Assembly (NCBI RefSeq): GCF_910591885.1 | Contig: NW_025963604.1 | Span: forward strand, 248,001 to 312,000 | Reading direction: 5' to 3' | Length of the DNA stretch: 64,000 nucleotides | DNA from: Bombus terrestris | Taxonomy: Eukaryota; Arthropoda; Insecta; Hymenoptera; Apidae | Part shown: one piece after another, positions 13,671-27,860 of the stretch | Position numbering within the stretch: the stretch's first letter is position 1 | Layout of the letters: each line of letters begins with the position of its first letter | Position numbers and translations under genes: made by a program | The notes under the pieces: generated by a model | What the model saw: only the letters and a program-made list of their open reading frames with translations | The model's database searches: none | What the model was told of the DNA's origin: nothing

Positions 13671-16600
13671 GGGACAACGTGGGACATCGTGGGACAACGT
13701 GGGACAACGTGGGACAACGTGGGACACCGTTGGACACCGTTGGACACCGTTGGACACCGTTGGACATCGTTGGACACCGTGGGACAACGTGGGACAACGT
13801 GGGACAACGTGGGAAACCATGGAACAACGTGGGACAACGTGGGACACCGTTGGACATCGTTGGACATCGTTGGACACCGTGGGACAACGTGGGACAACGT
13901 GGGACAACGTGGGACAACGTGGGAAACCATGGAACAACGTGGGACAACGTGGGACAACGTGGGACAACGTGGGACAACGTGGGACAACGTGGGACAACGT
14001 GGGACAACGTGGGACAACGTGGGACAACGTGGGACAACGTGGGACAACGTGGGACATCGTGGGACAACGTGGGACAACGTGGGACAACGTGGGACAACGT
14101 GGGACAACGTGGGACAACGTGGGACAACGTGGGACAACGTGGGACACCGTTGGACATCGTTGGACACCGTGGGACAACGTGGGACAACGTGGGACAACGT
14201 GGGACACCGTTGGACATCGTTGGACACCGTGGGACAACGTGGGACAACGTGGGACAACGTGGGAAACCATGGAACAACGTGGGACAACGTGGGACATCGT
14301 GGGACAACGTGGGACAACGTGGGACAACGTGGGACACCGTTGGACACCGTTGGACACCGTTGGACACCGTTGGACATCGTTGGACACCGTGGGACAACGT
14401 GGGACAACGTGGGACAACGTGGGAAACCATGGAACAACGTGGGACAACGTGGGACACCGTTGGACATCGTTGGACATCGTTGGACACCGTGGGACAACGT
14501 GGGACAACGTGGGACAACGTGGGACAACGTGGGAAACCATGGAACAACGTGGGACAACGTGGGACAACGTGGGACAACGTGGGACACCGTTGGACACCGT
14601 TGGACACCGTTGGACACCGTTGGACATCGTTGGACACCGTGGGACAACGTGGGACAACGTGGGAAACCATGGAACAACGTGGGACAACGTGGGACACCGT
14701 TGGACATCGTTGGACATCGTTGGACACCGTGGGACAACGTGGGACAACGTGGGACAACGTGGGACAACGTGGGAAACCATGGAACAACGTGGGACAACGT
14801 GGGACAAAGTGGGACAACGTGGGACACCGTTGGACACCGTTGGACACCGTTGGACACCGTTGGACATCGTTGGACACCGTGGGACAACGTGGGACAACGT
14901 GGGACAACGTGGGAAACCATGGAACAACGTGGGACAACGTGGGACACCGTTGGACATCGTTGGACAACGCTGGACACCGTGGGACAACGTGGGACAACGT
15001 GGGACAACGTGGGACAACGTCGGACAACGTGGGACAACGTGGGACATCGTGGGACAACGTGGGACAACGTGGGACAACGTGGGACAACGTGGGACAACGT
15101 GGGACAACGTGGGACATCGTGGGACAACGTGGGACAACGTGGGACAACGTGGGACAACGTGGGACATCGTGGGACAACGTGGGACAACGTGGGACAACGT
15201 GGGACAACGTGGGACAACGTGGGACACCGTTGGACAACGTGGGACAACGTGGGACAACGTGGGACACCGTTGGACACCGTTGGACATCGTTGGACACCGT
15301 GGGACAACGTGGGACAACGTGGGACAACGTGGGACAACGTGGGACATCGTGGGACAACGTGGGACAACGTGGGACAACGTGGGACACCGTTGGACACCGT
15401 TGGACACCGTTGGACACCGTTGGACATCGTTGGACACCGTGGGACAACGTGGGACAACGTGGGACAACGTGGGAAACCATGGAACAACGTGGGACAACGT
15501 GGGACACCGTTGGACATCGTTGGACATCGTTGGACACCGTGGGACAACGTGGGACAACGTGGGACAACGTGGGACAACGTGGGAAACCATGGAACAACGT
15601 GGGACAACGTGGGACAACGTGGGACAACGTGGGACAACGTGGGACAACGTGGGACAACGTGGGACAACGTGGGACAACGTGGGACAACGTGGGACAACGT
15701 GGGACAACGTGGGACATCGTGGGACAACGTGGGACAACGTGGGACAACGTGGGACAACGTGGGACAACGTGGGACAACGTGGGACAACGTGGGACAACGT
15801 GGGACACCGTTGGACATCGTTGGACACCGTGGGACAACGTGGGACAACGTGGGACAACGTGGGACACCGTTGGACATCGTTGGACACCGTGGGACAACGT
15901 GGGACAACGTGGGACAACGTGGGAAACCATGGAACAACGTGGGACAACGTGGGACATCGTGGGACAACGTGGGACAACGTGGGACAACGTGGGACACCGT
16001 TGGACACCGTGGGACACCGTTGGACACCGTTGGACATCGTTGGACACCGTGGGACAACGTGGGACAACGTGGGACAACGTGGGAAACCATGGAACAACGT
16101 GGGACAACGTGGGACACCGTTGGACATCGTTGGACATCGTTGGACACCGTGGGACAACGTGGGACAACGTGGGACAACGTGGGACAACGTGGGAAACCAT
16201 GGAACAACGTGGGACAACGTGGGACAACGTGGGACAACGTGGGACACCGTTGGACACCGTTGGACACCGTTGGACACCGTTGGACATCGTTGGACACCGT
16301 GGGACAACGTGGGACAACGTGGGAAACCAGGGAACAACGTGGGACAACGTGGGACACCGTTGGACATCGTTGGACATCGTTGGACACCGTGGGACAACGT
16401 GGGACAACGTGGGACAACGTGGGACAACGTGGGAAACCATGGAACAACGTGGGACAACGTGGGACAAAGTGGGACAACGTGGGACACCGTTGGACACCGT
16501 TGGACACCGTTGGACACCGTTGGACATCGTTGGACACCGTGGGACAACGTGGGACAACGTGGGACAACGTGGGAAACCATGGAACAACGTGGGACAACGT

Positions 16601-16990
16601 GGGACACCGTTGGACATCGTTGGACATCGCTGGACACCGTGGGACAACGTGGGACAACGTGGGACAACGTGGGACAACGTCGGACAACGTGGGACAACGT
16701 GGGACATCGTGGGACAACGTGGGACAACGTGGGACAACGTGGGACAACGTGGGACAACGTGGGACAACGTGGGACATCGTGGGACAACGTGGGACAACGT
16801 GGGACAACGTGGGACAACGTGGGACATCGTGGGACAACGTGGGACAACGTGGGACAACGTGGGACAACGTGGGACAACGTGGGACACCGTTGGACAACGT
16901 GGGACAACGTGGGACAACGTGGGACACCGTTGGACACCGTTGGACATCGTTGGACACCGTGGGACAACGTGGGACAACGTGGGACAACGT
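13671..16990 (+). repeat. 1,660-bp tandem duplication
   Basis: The copies are about 13671-15330 and 15331-16990. Pairs 1,660 bp apart are gT 13681/15341, F 13811/15471, F 13921/15581, F 14531/16191, F 14661 against GGGAAACCAG 16321, GGGACAAAGT 14801/16461 and CGGACAACGT 15021/16681. Identity breaks at 13661/15321 on the left and 15381/17041 on the right, so the two copies abut directly. Differences are single bases, for example GGGAAACCAG at 16321 and gC for tC at 16011. Confidence 0.9.
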
Positions 16991-19670
16991 GGGACAACGT
17001 GGGACATCGTGGGACAACGTGGGACAACGTGGGACAACGTGGGACAACGTGGGACATCGTGGGACAACGTGGGACAACGTGGGACAACGTGGGACATCGT
17101 GGGACAACGTGGGACAACGTGGGACAACGTGGGACACCGTTGGACACCGTTGGACACCGTTGGACACCGTTGGACATCGTTGGACACCGTGGGACAACGT
17201 GGGACAACGTGGGACAACGTGGGACAACGTGGGACATCGTTTGACAACGTGGGACAACGTGGGACAACGTGGGACAACGTGGGACACCGTTGGACAACGT
17301 GGGACACCGTTGAACACCGTTGGACACCGTGGGACAACGTGGGACAACGTGGGACAACGTGGGACAACGTGGGACAACGTGGGACAACGTGGGACAACGT
17401 GGGACAACGTGGGACAACGTGGGACATCGTGGGACAACGTGGGACAACGTGGGACAACGTGGGACAACGTGGGACAACGTGGGACACCGTTGGACATCGT
17501 TGGACACCGTGGGACAACGTGGGACAACGTGGGACAACGTGGGACACCGTTGGACACCGTTGGACACCGTTGGACACCGTTGGACATCGTTGGACACCGT
17601 GGGACAACGTGGGACAACGTGGGACAACGTGGGACAACGTGGGAAACCATGGAAAAACGTGGGACAACGTGGGACACCGTTGGACATCGTTGGACAACGT
17701 GGGACAACGTGGGACAACGTGGGACAACGTGGGACAACGTGGGACAACGTGGGACAACGTGGGACACCGTTGGACACCGTGGGACACCGTTGGACACCGT
17801 TGGACATCGTTGGACACCGTGGGACAACGTGGGACAACGTGGGACAACGTGGGACAACGTGGGACAACGTGGGACACCGTTGGACACCGTGGGACAACGT
17901 GGGACAACGTGGGACCACGTGGGACAACGTGGGACAACGTGGGACAACGTGGGACAACGTGGGACAACGTGGGACAACGTGGGACAACGTGGGACAACGT
18001 GGGACAACGTGGGACAACGTGGGACAACGTGGGACAACGTGGGACAACGTGGGACAACGTGGGACAACGTGGGACAACGTGGGACAACGTGGTACAACGT
18101 GGGACATCGTGGGACAACGTGGGACAACGTGGGACAACGTGGGACAACGTGGGACAACGTGGGACACCGTTGGACATCGTTGGACACCGTGGGACAACGT
18201 GGGACACCGTTGGACAACGTGGGACACCGTTGGACATCGTTGGACACCGTGGGACAACGTGGGACACCGTTGGACATCGTTGGACACCGTGGGACAAGGT
18301 GGGACAACGTGGGACAACTTGGGACACCGTTGGACACCGTTGGACACCGTTGGACACCGTTGGACAACGTGGGACCACGTGGGACACCGTTGGACACCGT
18401 TGGACACCGTTGGACACCGTTGGACATCGTTGGACACCGTGGGACAACGTGGGACAACGTGGGACAACGTGGGACAACGTGGGACAACGTGGGACAACGT
18501 GGGACAACGTGGGACAACGTGGGACACCGTTGGACATCGTTGGACAACGTGGGACAACGTGGGACAACGTGGGACAACGTGGGACAACGTGGGACAACGT
18601 GGGACACCGTTCGACATCGTTGGACAACGTGGGACAACGTGGGACAACGTGGGACAACGTGGGACAACGTGGGACAACGTGGGACAACGTGGGACAACGT
18701 GGGACACCGTTGGACACCGTGCGACACCGTTGGACACCGTTGGACACCGTTGGACATCGTTGGACACCGTGGGACAACGTGGGACAACGTGGGACAACGT
18801 GGGACAACGTGGGAAACCATGGAACAACGTGGGACAACGTGGGACACCGTTGGACATCGTTGGACATCGTTGGACACCGTGGGACAACGTGGGACAACGT
18901 GGGAAAACGTGGGACAACGTGGGACACCGTTGGACACCGTGGGACAACGTGGGACAACGTGGGACAACGTGGGACAACGTGGGACAACGTGGGACAACGT
19001 GGGACAACGTGGGACAGCGCGGGACAACGTGGGACACCGTTGGACACCGTTGGACACCGTTGGACACCGTTGGACATCGTTGGACACCGTGGGACAACGT
19101 GGGACAACGTGGCACAACGTGGGAAACCATGGAACAACGTGGGACAACGTGGGACACCGTTGGACATCGTTGGACATCGTTGGACACCGTGGGACAACGT
19201 GGGACAACGTGGGAAAACGTGGGACAACGTGGGACACCGTTGGACATCGCTGGACACCGTTGGACATCGTGGGACACCGTGGGACAACGTGGGACAACGT
19301 GGGACAACGTGGGACAACGTGGGACAACGTGGGACACCGTGGGACAACGTGGGACAACGTGGGACAACGTGGGACAACGTGGGACAACGTGGGACAACGT
19401 GGGACATCGTGGGACAACGTGGGACAACGTGGGACAAAGTGGGACAACGTGGGACAACGTGGGACACCGTTGGACACCGTTGGACACCGTTGGACACCGT
19501 TGGACATCGTTGGACACCGTGGGACAACGTGGGACAACGTGGGACAACGTGGGAAACCATGGAACAACGTGGGACAACGTGGGACACCGTTGGACATCGT
19601 TGGACATCGTTGGACACCGTGGGACAACGTGGGACAACGTGGGAAAACGTGGGACAACGTGGGACACCGT
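16241..19670 (+). repeat. 4,230-bp duplication, left copy
   Basis: It is paired with about 20471-23900. Markers 4,230 bp apart include GGGACAAAGT 16461/20691, TTGACAACGT 17241/21471, GGAAAAACGT 17651/21881, GGTACAACGT 18091/22321, GGGACAAGGT 18291/22521, GGGACAACTT 18311/22541, TCGACATCGT 18611/22841, H 18901/23131, GGCACAACGT 19111/23341 and GGGACAAAGT 19431/23661. The offset never changes across 3.4 kb, so no unit was gained or lost in either copy. Differences are base changes: GCGACACCGT 18721 against gC 22951, F 19551 against GGGAAACCGT 23781, and GGGACAGCGC 19011 against GGGACAACGC 23241. Confidence 0.92.
17231..18110 (+). repeat. TTGACAACGT-GGTACAACGT module, copy 4
   Basis: The markers are TTGACAACGT 17241, TGAACACCGT 17311, GGAAAAACGT 17651, GGGACCACGT 17911 and GGTACAACGT 18091. 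One extra gA before F (410 rather than 400 bp) is shared only with copy 5, in agreement with the 4,230-bp duplication that contains both. Confidence 0.88.
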
Positions 19671-20470
19671 TGGACACCGTGGGACAACGTGGGACACCGT
19701 TGGACATCGTTGGACACCGTGGGACAAGGTGGGACAACGTGGGACAACTTGGGACACCGTTGGACAACGTGGGACCACGTGGGACACCGTTGGACACCGT
19801 TGGACACCGTTGGACACCGTTGGACATCGTTGGACACCGTGGGACAACGTGGGACAACGTGGGACCACGTGGGACAACGTGGGACAACGTGGGACAACGT
19901 GGGACAACGTGGGACACCGTTGGACAGCGTTGGACAACGTGGGACAACGTGGGACAACGTGGGACAACGTGGGACAACGTGGTACAACGTGGGACATCGT
20001 GGGACAACGTGGGACAACGTGGGACAACGTGGGACAACGTGGGACAACGTGGGACACCGTTGGACATCGTTGGACACCGTGGGACAACGTGGGACACCGT
20101 TGGACAACGTGGGACACCGTTGGACATCGTTGGACACCGTGGGACAACGTGGGACACCGTTGGACATCGTTGGACACCGTGGGACAAGGTGGGACAACGT
20201 GGGACAACTTGGGACACCGTTGGACACCGTTGGACACCGTTGGACACCGTTGGACAACGTGGGACCACGTGGGACACCGTTGGACACCGTTGGACACCGT
20301 TGGACACCGTTGGACATCGTTGGACACCGTGGGACAACGTGGGACAACGTGGGACCACGTGGGACAACGTGGGACAACGTGGGACAACGTGGGACAACGT
20401 GGGACACCGTTGGACATCGTTGGACAACGTGGGACAACGTGGGACAACGTGGGACAACGTGGGACAACGT

Positions 20471-23400
20471 GGGACACCGTTGGACACCGTTGGACACCGT
20501 TGGACACCGTTGGACATCGTTGGACACCGTGGGACAACGTGGGACAACGTGGGAAACCATGGAACAACGTGGGACAACGTGGGACACCGTTGGACATCGT
20601 TGGACATCGTTGGACACCGTGGGACAACGTGGGACAACGTGGGACAACGTGGGACAACGTGGGAAACCATGGAACAACGTGGGACAACGTGGGACAAAGT
20701 GGGACAACGTGGGACACCGTTGGACACCGTTGGACACCGTTGGACACCGTTGGACATCGTTGGACACCGTGGGACAACGTGGGACAACGTGGGACAACGT
20801 GGGAAACCATGGAACAACGTGGGACAACGTGGGACACCGTTGGACATCGTTGGACATCGCTGGACACCGTGGGACAACGTGGGACAACGTGGGACAACGT
20901 GGGACAACGTCGGACAACGTGGGACAACGTGGGACATCGTGGGACAACGTGGGACAACGTGGGACAACGTGGGACAACGTGGGACAACGTGGGACAACGT
21001 GGGACATCGTGGGACAACGTGGGACAACGTGGGACAACGTGGGACAACGTGGGACATCGTGGGACAACGTGGGACAACGTGGGACAACGTGGGACAACGT
21101 GGGACAACGTGGGACACCGTTGGACAACGTGGGACAACGTGGGACAACGTGGGACACCGTTGGACACCGTTGGACATCGTTGGACACCGTGGGACAACGT
21201 GGGACAACGTGGGACAACGTGGGACAACGTGGGACATCGTGGGACAACGTGGGACAACGTGGGACAACGTGGGACAACGTGGGACATCGTGGGACAACGT
21301 GGGACAACGTGGGACAACGTGGGACATCGTGGGACAACGTGGGACAACGTGGGACAACGTGGGACACCGTTGGACACCGTTGGACACCGTTGGACACCGT
21401 TGGACATCGTTGGACACCGTGGGACAACGTGGGACAACGTGGGACAACGTGGGACAACGTGGGACATCGTTTGACAACGTGGGACAACGTGGGACAACGT
21501 GGGACAACGTGGGACACCGTTGGACAACGTGGGACACCGTTGGACACCGTTGGACACCGTGGGACAACGTGGGACAACGTGGGAAAACGTGGGACAACGT
21601 GGGACAACGTGGGACAACGTGGGACAACGTGGGACAACGTGGGACAACGTGGGACATCGTGGGACAACGTGGGACAACGTGGGACAACGTGGGACAACGT
21701 GGGACAACGTGGGACACCGTTGGACATCGTTGGACACCGTGGGACAACGTGGGACAACGTGGGACAACGTGGGACACCGTTGGACACCGTTGGACACCGT
21801 TGGACACCGTTGGACATCGTTGGACACCGTGGGACAACGTGGGACAACGTGGGACAACGTGGGACAACGTGGGAAACCATGGAAAAACGTGGGACAACGT
21901 GGGACACCGTTGGACATCGTTGGACAACGTGGGACAACGTGGGACAACGTGGGACAACGTGGGACAACGTGGGACAACGTGGGACAACGTGGGACACCGT
22001 TGGACACCGTGGGACACCGTTGGACACCGTTGGACATCGTTGGACACCGTGGGACAACGTGGGACAACGTGGGACAACGTGGGACAACGTGGGACAACGT
22101 GGGACACCGTTGGACACCGTGGGACAACGTGGGACAACGTGGGACCACGTGGGACAACGTGGGACAACGTGGGACAACGTGGGACAACGTGGGACAACGT
22201 GGGACAACGTGGGACAACGTGGGACAACGTGGGACAACGTGGGACAACGTGGGACAACGTGGGACAACGTGGGACAACGTGGGACAACGTGGGACAACGT
22301 GGGACAACGTGGGACAACGTGGTACAACGTGGGACATCGTGGGACAACGTGGGACAACGTGGGACAACGTGGGACAACGTGGGACAACGTGGGACACCGT
22401 TGGACATCGTTGGACACCGTGGGACAACGTGGGACACCGTTGGACAACGTGGGACACCGTTGGACATCGTTGGACACCGTGGGACAACGTGGGACACCGT
22501 TGGACATCGTTGGACACCGTGGGACAAGGTGGGACAACGTGGGACAACTTGGGACACCGTTGGACACCGTTGGACACCGTTGGACACCGTTGGACAACGT
22601 GGGACCACGTGGGACACCGTTGGACACCGTTGGACACCGTTGGACACCGTTGGACATCGTTGGACACCGTGGGACAACGTGGGACAACGTGGGACCACGT
22701 GGGACAACGTGGGACAACGTGGGACAACGTGGGACAACGTGGGACAACGTGGGACACCGTTGGACATCGTTGGACAACGTGGGACAACGTGGGACAACGT
22801 GGGACAACGTGGGACAACGTGGGACAACGTGGGACACCGTTCGACATCGTTGGACAACGTGGGACAACGTGGGACAACGTGGGACAACGTGGGACAACGT
22901 GGGACAACGTGGGACAACGTGGGACAACGTGGGACACCGTTGGACACCGTGGGACACCGTGGGACACCGTTGGACACCGTGGGACATCGTTGGACACCGT
23001 GGGACAACGTGGGACAACGTGGGACAACGTGGGACAACGTGGGAAACCATGGAACAACGTGGGACAACGTGGGACACCGTTGGACATCGTTGGACATCGT
23101 TGGACACCGTGGGACAACGTGGGACAACGTGGGAAAACGTGGGACAACGTGGGACACCGTTGGACACCGTGGGACAACGTGGGACAACGTGGGACAACGT
23201 GGGACAACGTGGGACAACGTGGGACAACGTGGGACACCGTGGGACAACGCGGGACAACGTGGGACACCGTTGGACACCGTTGGACACCGTTGGACACCGT
23301 TGGACATCGTTGGACACCGTGGGACAACGTGGGACAACGTGGCACAACGTGGGAAACCATGGAACAACGTGGGACAACGTGGGACACCGTTGGACATCGT

Positions 23401-23900
23401 TGGACATCGTTGGACACCGTGGGACAACGTGGGACAACGTGGGAAAACGTGGGACAACGTGGGACACCGTTGGACATCGCTGGACACCGTTGGACATCGT
23501 TGGACACCGTGGGACAACGTGGGACAACGTGGGACAACGTGGGACAACGCGGGACAACGTGGGACAACGTGGGACAACGTGGGACAACGTGGGACAACGT
23601 GGGACAACGTGGGACAACGTGGGACAACGTGGGACATCGTGGGACAACGTGGGACAACGTGGGACAAAGTGGGACAACGTGGGACAACGTGGGACACCGT
23701 TGGACACCGTTGGACACCGTTGGACACCGTTGGACATCGTTGGACACCGTGGGACAACGTGGGACAACGTGGGACAACGTGGGAAACCGTGGAACAACGT
23801 GGGACAACGTGGGACACCGTTGGACATCGTTGGACATCGTTGGACACCGTGGGACAACGTGGGACAACGTGGGAAAACGTGGGACAACGTGGGACACCGT
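20471..23900 (+). repeat. 4,230-bp duplication, right copy
   Basis: This is the partner of 16241-19670, with the markers listed there. Colinearity stops at 19671/23901, where the left copy has tC followed by a partial 490-bp repeat (GGGACAAGGT at 19721 and 20181) and the right copy has GGGACATCGC. The segment at about 19671-20470 is therefore extra or replaced material between the two copies. Confidence 0.9.
21461..22340 (+). repeat. TTGACAACGT-GGTACAACGT module, copy 5
   Basis: The markers are TTGACAACGT 21471, GGAAAAACGT 21881, GGGACCACGT 22141 and GGTACAACGT 22321, all exactly 4,230 bp after copy 4. The TGAACACCGT of copy 4 (17311) is plain tC here (21541). Confidence 0.88.
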
Positions 23901-25190
23901 GGGACATCGCTGGACACCGTTGGACATCGTGGGACACCGTGGGACAACGTGGGACAACGTGGGACAACGTGGGACAACGTGGGACAACGTGGGACAACGT
24001 GGGACAACGTGGGACAACGTGGGAAAACGTGGGACAACGTGGGACACCGTTGGACATCGCTGGACACCGTTGGACATCGTTGGACACCGTGGGACAACGT
24101 GGGACAACGTGGGACAACGTGGGACAACGTGGGACAACGTGGGACAACGTGGGACAACGTGGGACAACGTGGGACAACGTGGGACAACGTGGGACAACGT
24201 GGGACAACGTGGGACAACGTGGGGCAACGTGGGACAACGTGGGACAACGTGGGACAACGTGGGACACCGTTGGACACCGTTGGACACCGTTGGACACCGT
24301 TGGACATCGTTGGACACCGTGGGACAACGCGGGACAACGTGGGACAACGTGGGAAACCATGGAACAACGTGGGACAACGTGGGACATCGTGGGACAACGT
24401 GGGACAACGTGGGACAACGTGGGAAACCATGGAACAACGTGGGACAACGTGGGACACCGTTGGACATCGTTGGACATCGTTGGACACCGTGGGACAACGT
24501 GGGACAACGTGGGAAAACGTGGGACAACGTGGGACACCGTTGGACGTCGCTGGACACCGTTGGACATCGCTGGACACCGTTGGACATCGTTGGACACCGT
24601 GGGACAACGTGGGACAACGTGGGACCACGTGGGACAACGTGGGACAACGTGGGACAACGTGGGACAACGTGGGACATCGTGGGACAACGTGGGACAACGT
24701 GGGACAACGTGGGACAACGTGGGACAACGTGGGAAACCATGGAACAACGTGGGACAACGTGGGACACCGTTGGACAACGTGGGACAACGTGGGACAACGT
24801 GGGACAACGTGGGACAACGTGGGACAACGTGGGACAACGTGGGACAACGTGGGACAACGTGGGACAACGTGGGACAACGTGGGACAACGTGGGACAACGT
24901 GGGACAACGTGGGACAACGTGGGACCACGTGGGACAACGTGGGACAACGTGGGACATCGTGGGACAACGTGGGACAACGTGGGACAACGTGGGACAACGT
25001 GGGACAACGTGGGACAACGTGGGACAACGTGGGACAACGTGGGACAACATGGGACAACTTGGGACAACGTGGGACAACGTGGGACATCGTGGGACAACGT
25101 GGGACAACGTGGGACAACGTGGGACAACGTGGGACAACGTGGGACAACGTGGGACAACGTGGGACAACGTGGGACAACGTGGGACATCGT

Positions 25191-26870
25191 TGGACACCGT
25201 TGGACACCGTGGGACAACGTGGGACAACGTGGGACAACGTGGGACAACGTGGGACAACGTGGGACATCGTGGGACACCGTTGGACATCGCTGGACACCGT
25301 TGGACATCGTTGGACACCGTGGGACAACGTGGGACAACGTGGGACAACGTGGGACAACGTGGGACAACGTGGGACAACGTGGGACAACGTGGGACAACGT
25401 GGGACAACGTGGGACAACGTGGGACAACGTGGGACAACGTGGGACAACGTGGGACACCGTGGGACATCGTTGGACACCGTTGGACACCGTGGGACAGCGT
25501 GGGACAACGTGGGACAACGTGGGACAACGTGGGACAACGTGGGACAACGTGGGACAACGTGGGACACCGTTGGACATCGTTGGACATCGTTGGACACCGT
25601 GGGACAACGTGGGACAACGTGGGACAACGTGGGACAACGTGGGAAACCATGGAACAACGTGGGACAACGTGGGACAACGTGGGACAACGTGGGACAACGT
25701 GGGACAACGTGGGACAACGTGGGACAACGTGGGACAACGTGGGACAACGTGGGACAACGTGGGACATCGTGGGACAACGTGGGACAACGTGGGACAACGT
25801 GGGACAACGTGGGACATCGTTGGACACCGTTGGACACCGTGGGACAACGTGGGACAACGTGGGACAACGTGGGACAACGTGGGACAACGTGGGACAACGT
25901 GGGACAACGTGGGACGACGTGGGACAACGTGGGACAACGTGGGACAACGTGGGACAACGTGGGACATCGTGGGACAACGTGGGACAACGTGGGACAACGT
26001 GGGACAACGTGGGACACCGTTGGACATCGTTGGACACCGTTGGACACCGTGGGACAACGTGGGACAACGTGGGACAACGTGGGACAACGTGGGACAACGT
26101 GGGACATCGTGGGACACCGTTGGACATCGCTGGACACCGTTGGACATCGTTGGACACCGTGGGACAACGTGGGACAACGTGGGACAACGTGGGACAACGT
26201 GGGACAACGTGGGACAACGTGGGACAACGTGGGACAACGTGGGACAACGTGGGACATCGTGGGACAACGTGGGACAACGTGGGACAACGTGGGACAACGT
26301 GGGACATCGTTGGACACCGTTGGACATCGTGGGACAGCGTGGGACAACGTGGGACAACGTGGGACAACGTGGGACAACGTGGGACAACGTGGGACAACGT
26401 GGGACACCGTTGGACATCGTTGGACATCGTTGGACACCGTGGGACAACGTGGGACAACGTGGGACAACGTGGGACAACGTGGGAAACCATGGAACAACGT
26501 GGGACAACGTGGGACAACGTGGGACAACGTGGGACAACGTGGGACAACGTGGGACAACGTGGGACAACGTGGGACAACGTGGGACAACGTGGGACAACGT
26601 GGGACATCGTGGGACAACGTGGGACAACGTGGGACAACGTGGGACAACGTGGGACATCGTTGGACACCGTTGGACACCGTGGGACAACGTGGGACAACGT
26701 GGGACAACGTGGGACAACGTGGGACAACGTGGGACAACGTGGGACAACGTGGGACGACGTGGGACAACGTGGGACAACGTGGGACAACGTGGGACAACGT
26801 GGGACATCGTGGGACAACGTGGGACAACGTGGGACAACGTGGGACAACGTGGGACACCGTTGGACATCGT
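25191..26870 (+). repeat. 840-bp tandem duplication
   Basis: The copies are about 25191-26030 and 26031-26870. Pairs 840 bp apart are I 25281/26121, GGGACAGCGT 25491/26331, F 25651/26491 and GGGACGACGT 25911/26751. The copies differ at a few units, for example gA 25411 against gT 26251 and tC 25481 against tT 26321. The right copy matches the single copies at 35.0-35.6 and 41.1-41.7 kb better at 26251 (gT also at 35051). Confidence 0.88.
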
Positions 26871-27860
26871 TGGACACCGTGGGACAACGTGGGACAACGT
26901 GGGACAACGTGGGACACCGTTGGACACCGTTGGACACCGTTGGACACCGTTGGACATCGTTGGACACCGTGGGACAACGTGGGACAACGTGGGACAACGT
27001 GGGAAACCATGGAACAACGTGGGACAACGTGGGACACCGTTGGACATCGTTGGACAACGTGGGACAACGTGGGACAACGTGGGACAACGTGGGACAACGT
27101 GGGACAACGTGGGACAACGTGGGACACCGTTGGACACCGTGGGACACCGTTGGACACCGTTGGACATCGTTGGACACCGTGGGACAACGTGGGACAACGT
27201 GGGACAACGTGGGACAACGTGGGACAACGTGGGACAACGTGGGACAACGTGGGACAACGTGGGACAACGTGGGACAACGTGGGACAACGTGGGACATCGT
27301 TTGACAACGTGGGACAACGTGGGACAACGTGGGACAACGTGGGACACCGTTGGACAACGTGGGACACCGTTGGTCATCGTTGGACACCGTGGGACAACGT
27401 GGGACAACGTGGGAAAACGTGGGACAACGTGGGACAACGTGGGACAACGTGGGACAACGTGGGACAACGTGGGACAACGTGGGACAACGTGGGACAACGT
27501 GGGACAACGTGGGACAACGTGGGACAACGTGGGACAACGTGGGACAACGTGGGACAACGTGGGACAACGTGGGACAACGTTGGACACCGTGGGACACCGT
27601 TGGACACCGTTGGACATCGTTGGACACCGTGGGACAACGTGGGACAACGTGGGACAACGTGGGACAACGTGGGACAACGTGGGACAACGTGGGACAACGT
27701 GGGACAACGTGGGACAACGTGGGACAACGTGGGACAACGTGGTACAACGTGGGACATCGTGGGACAACGTGGGACAACGTGGGACAACGTGGGACAACGT
27801 GGGACAACGTGGGACACCGTTGGACATCGTTGGACACCGTGGGACAACGTGGGACAACGT

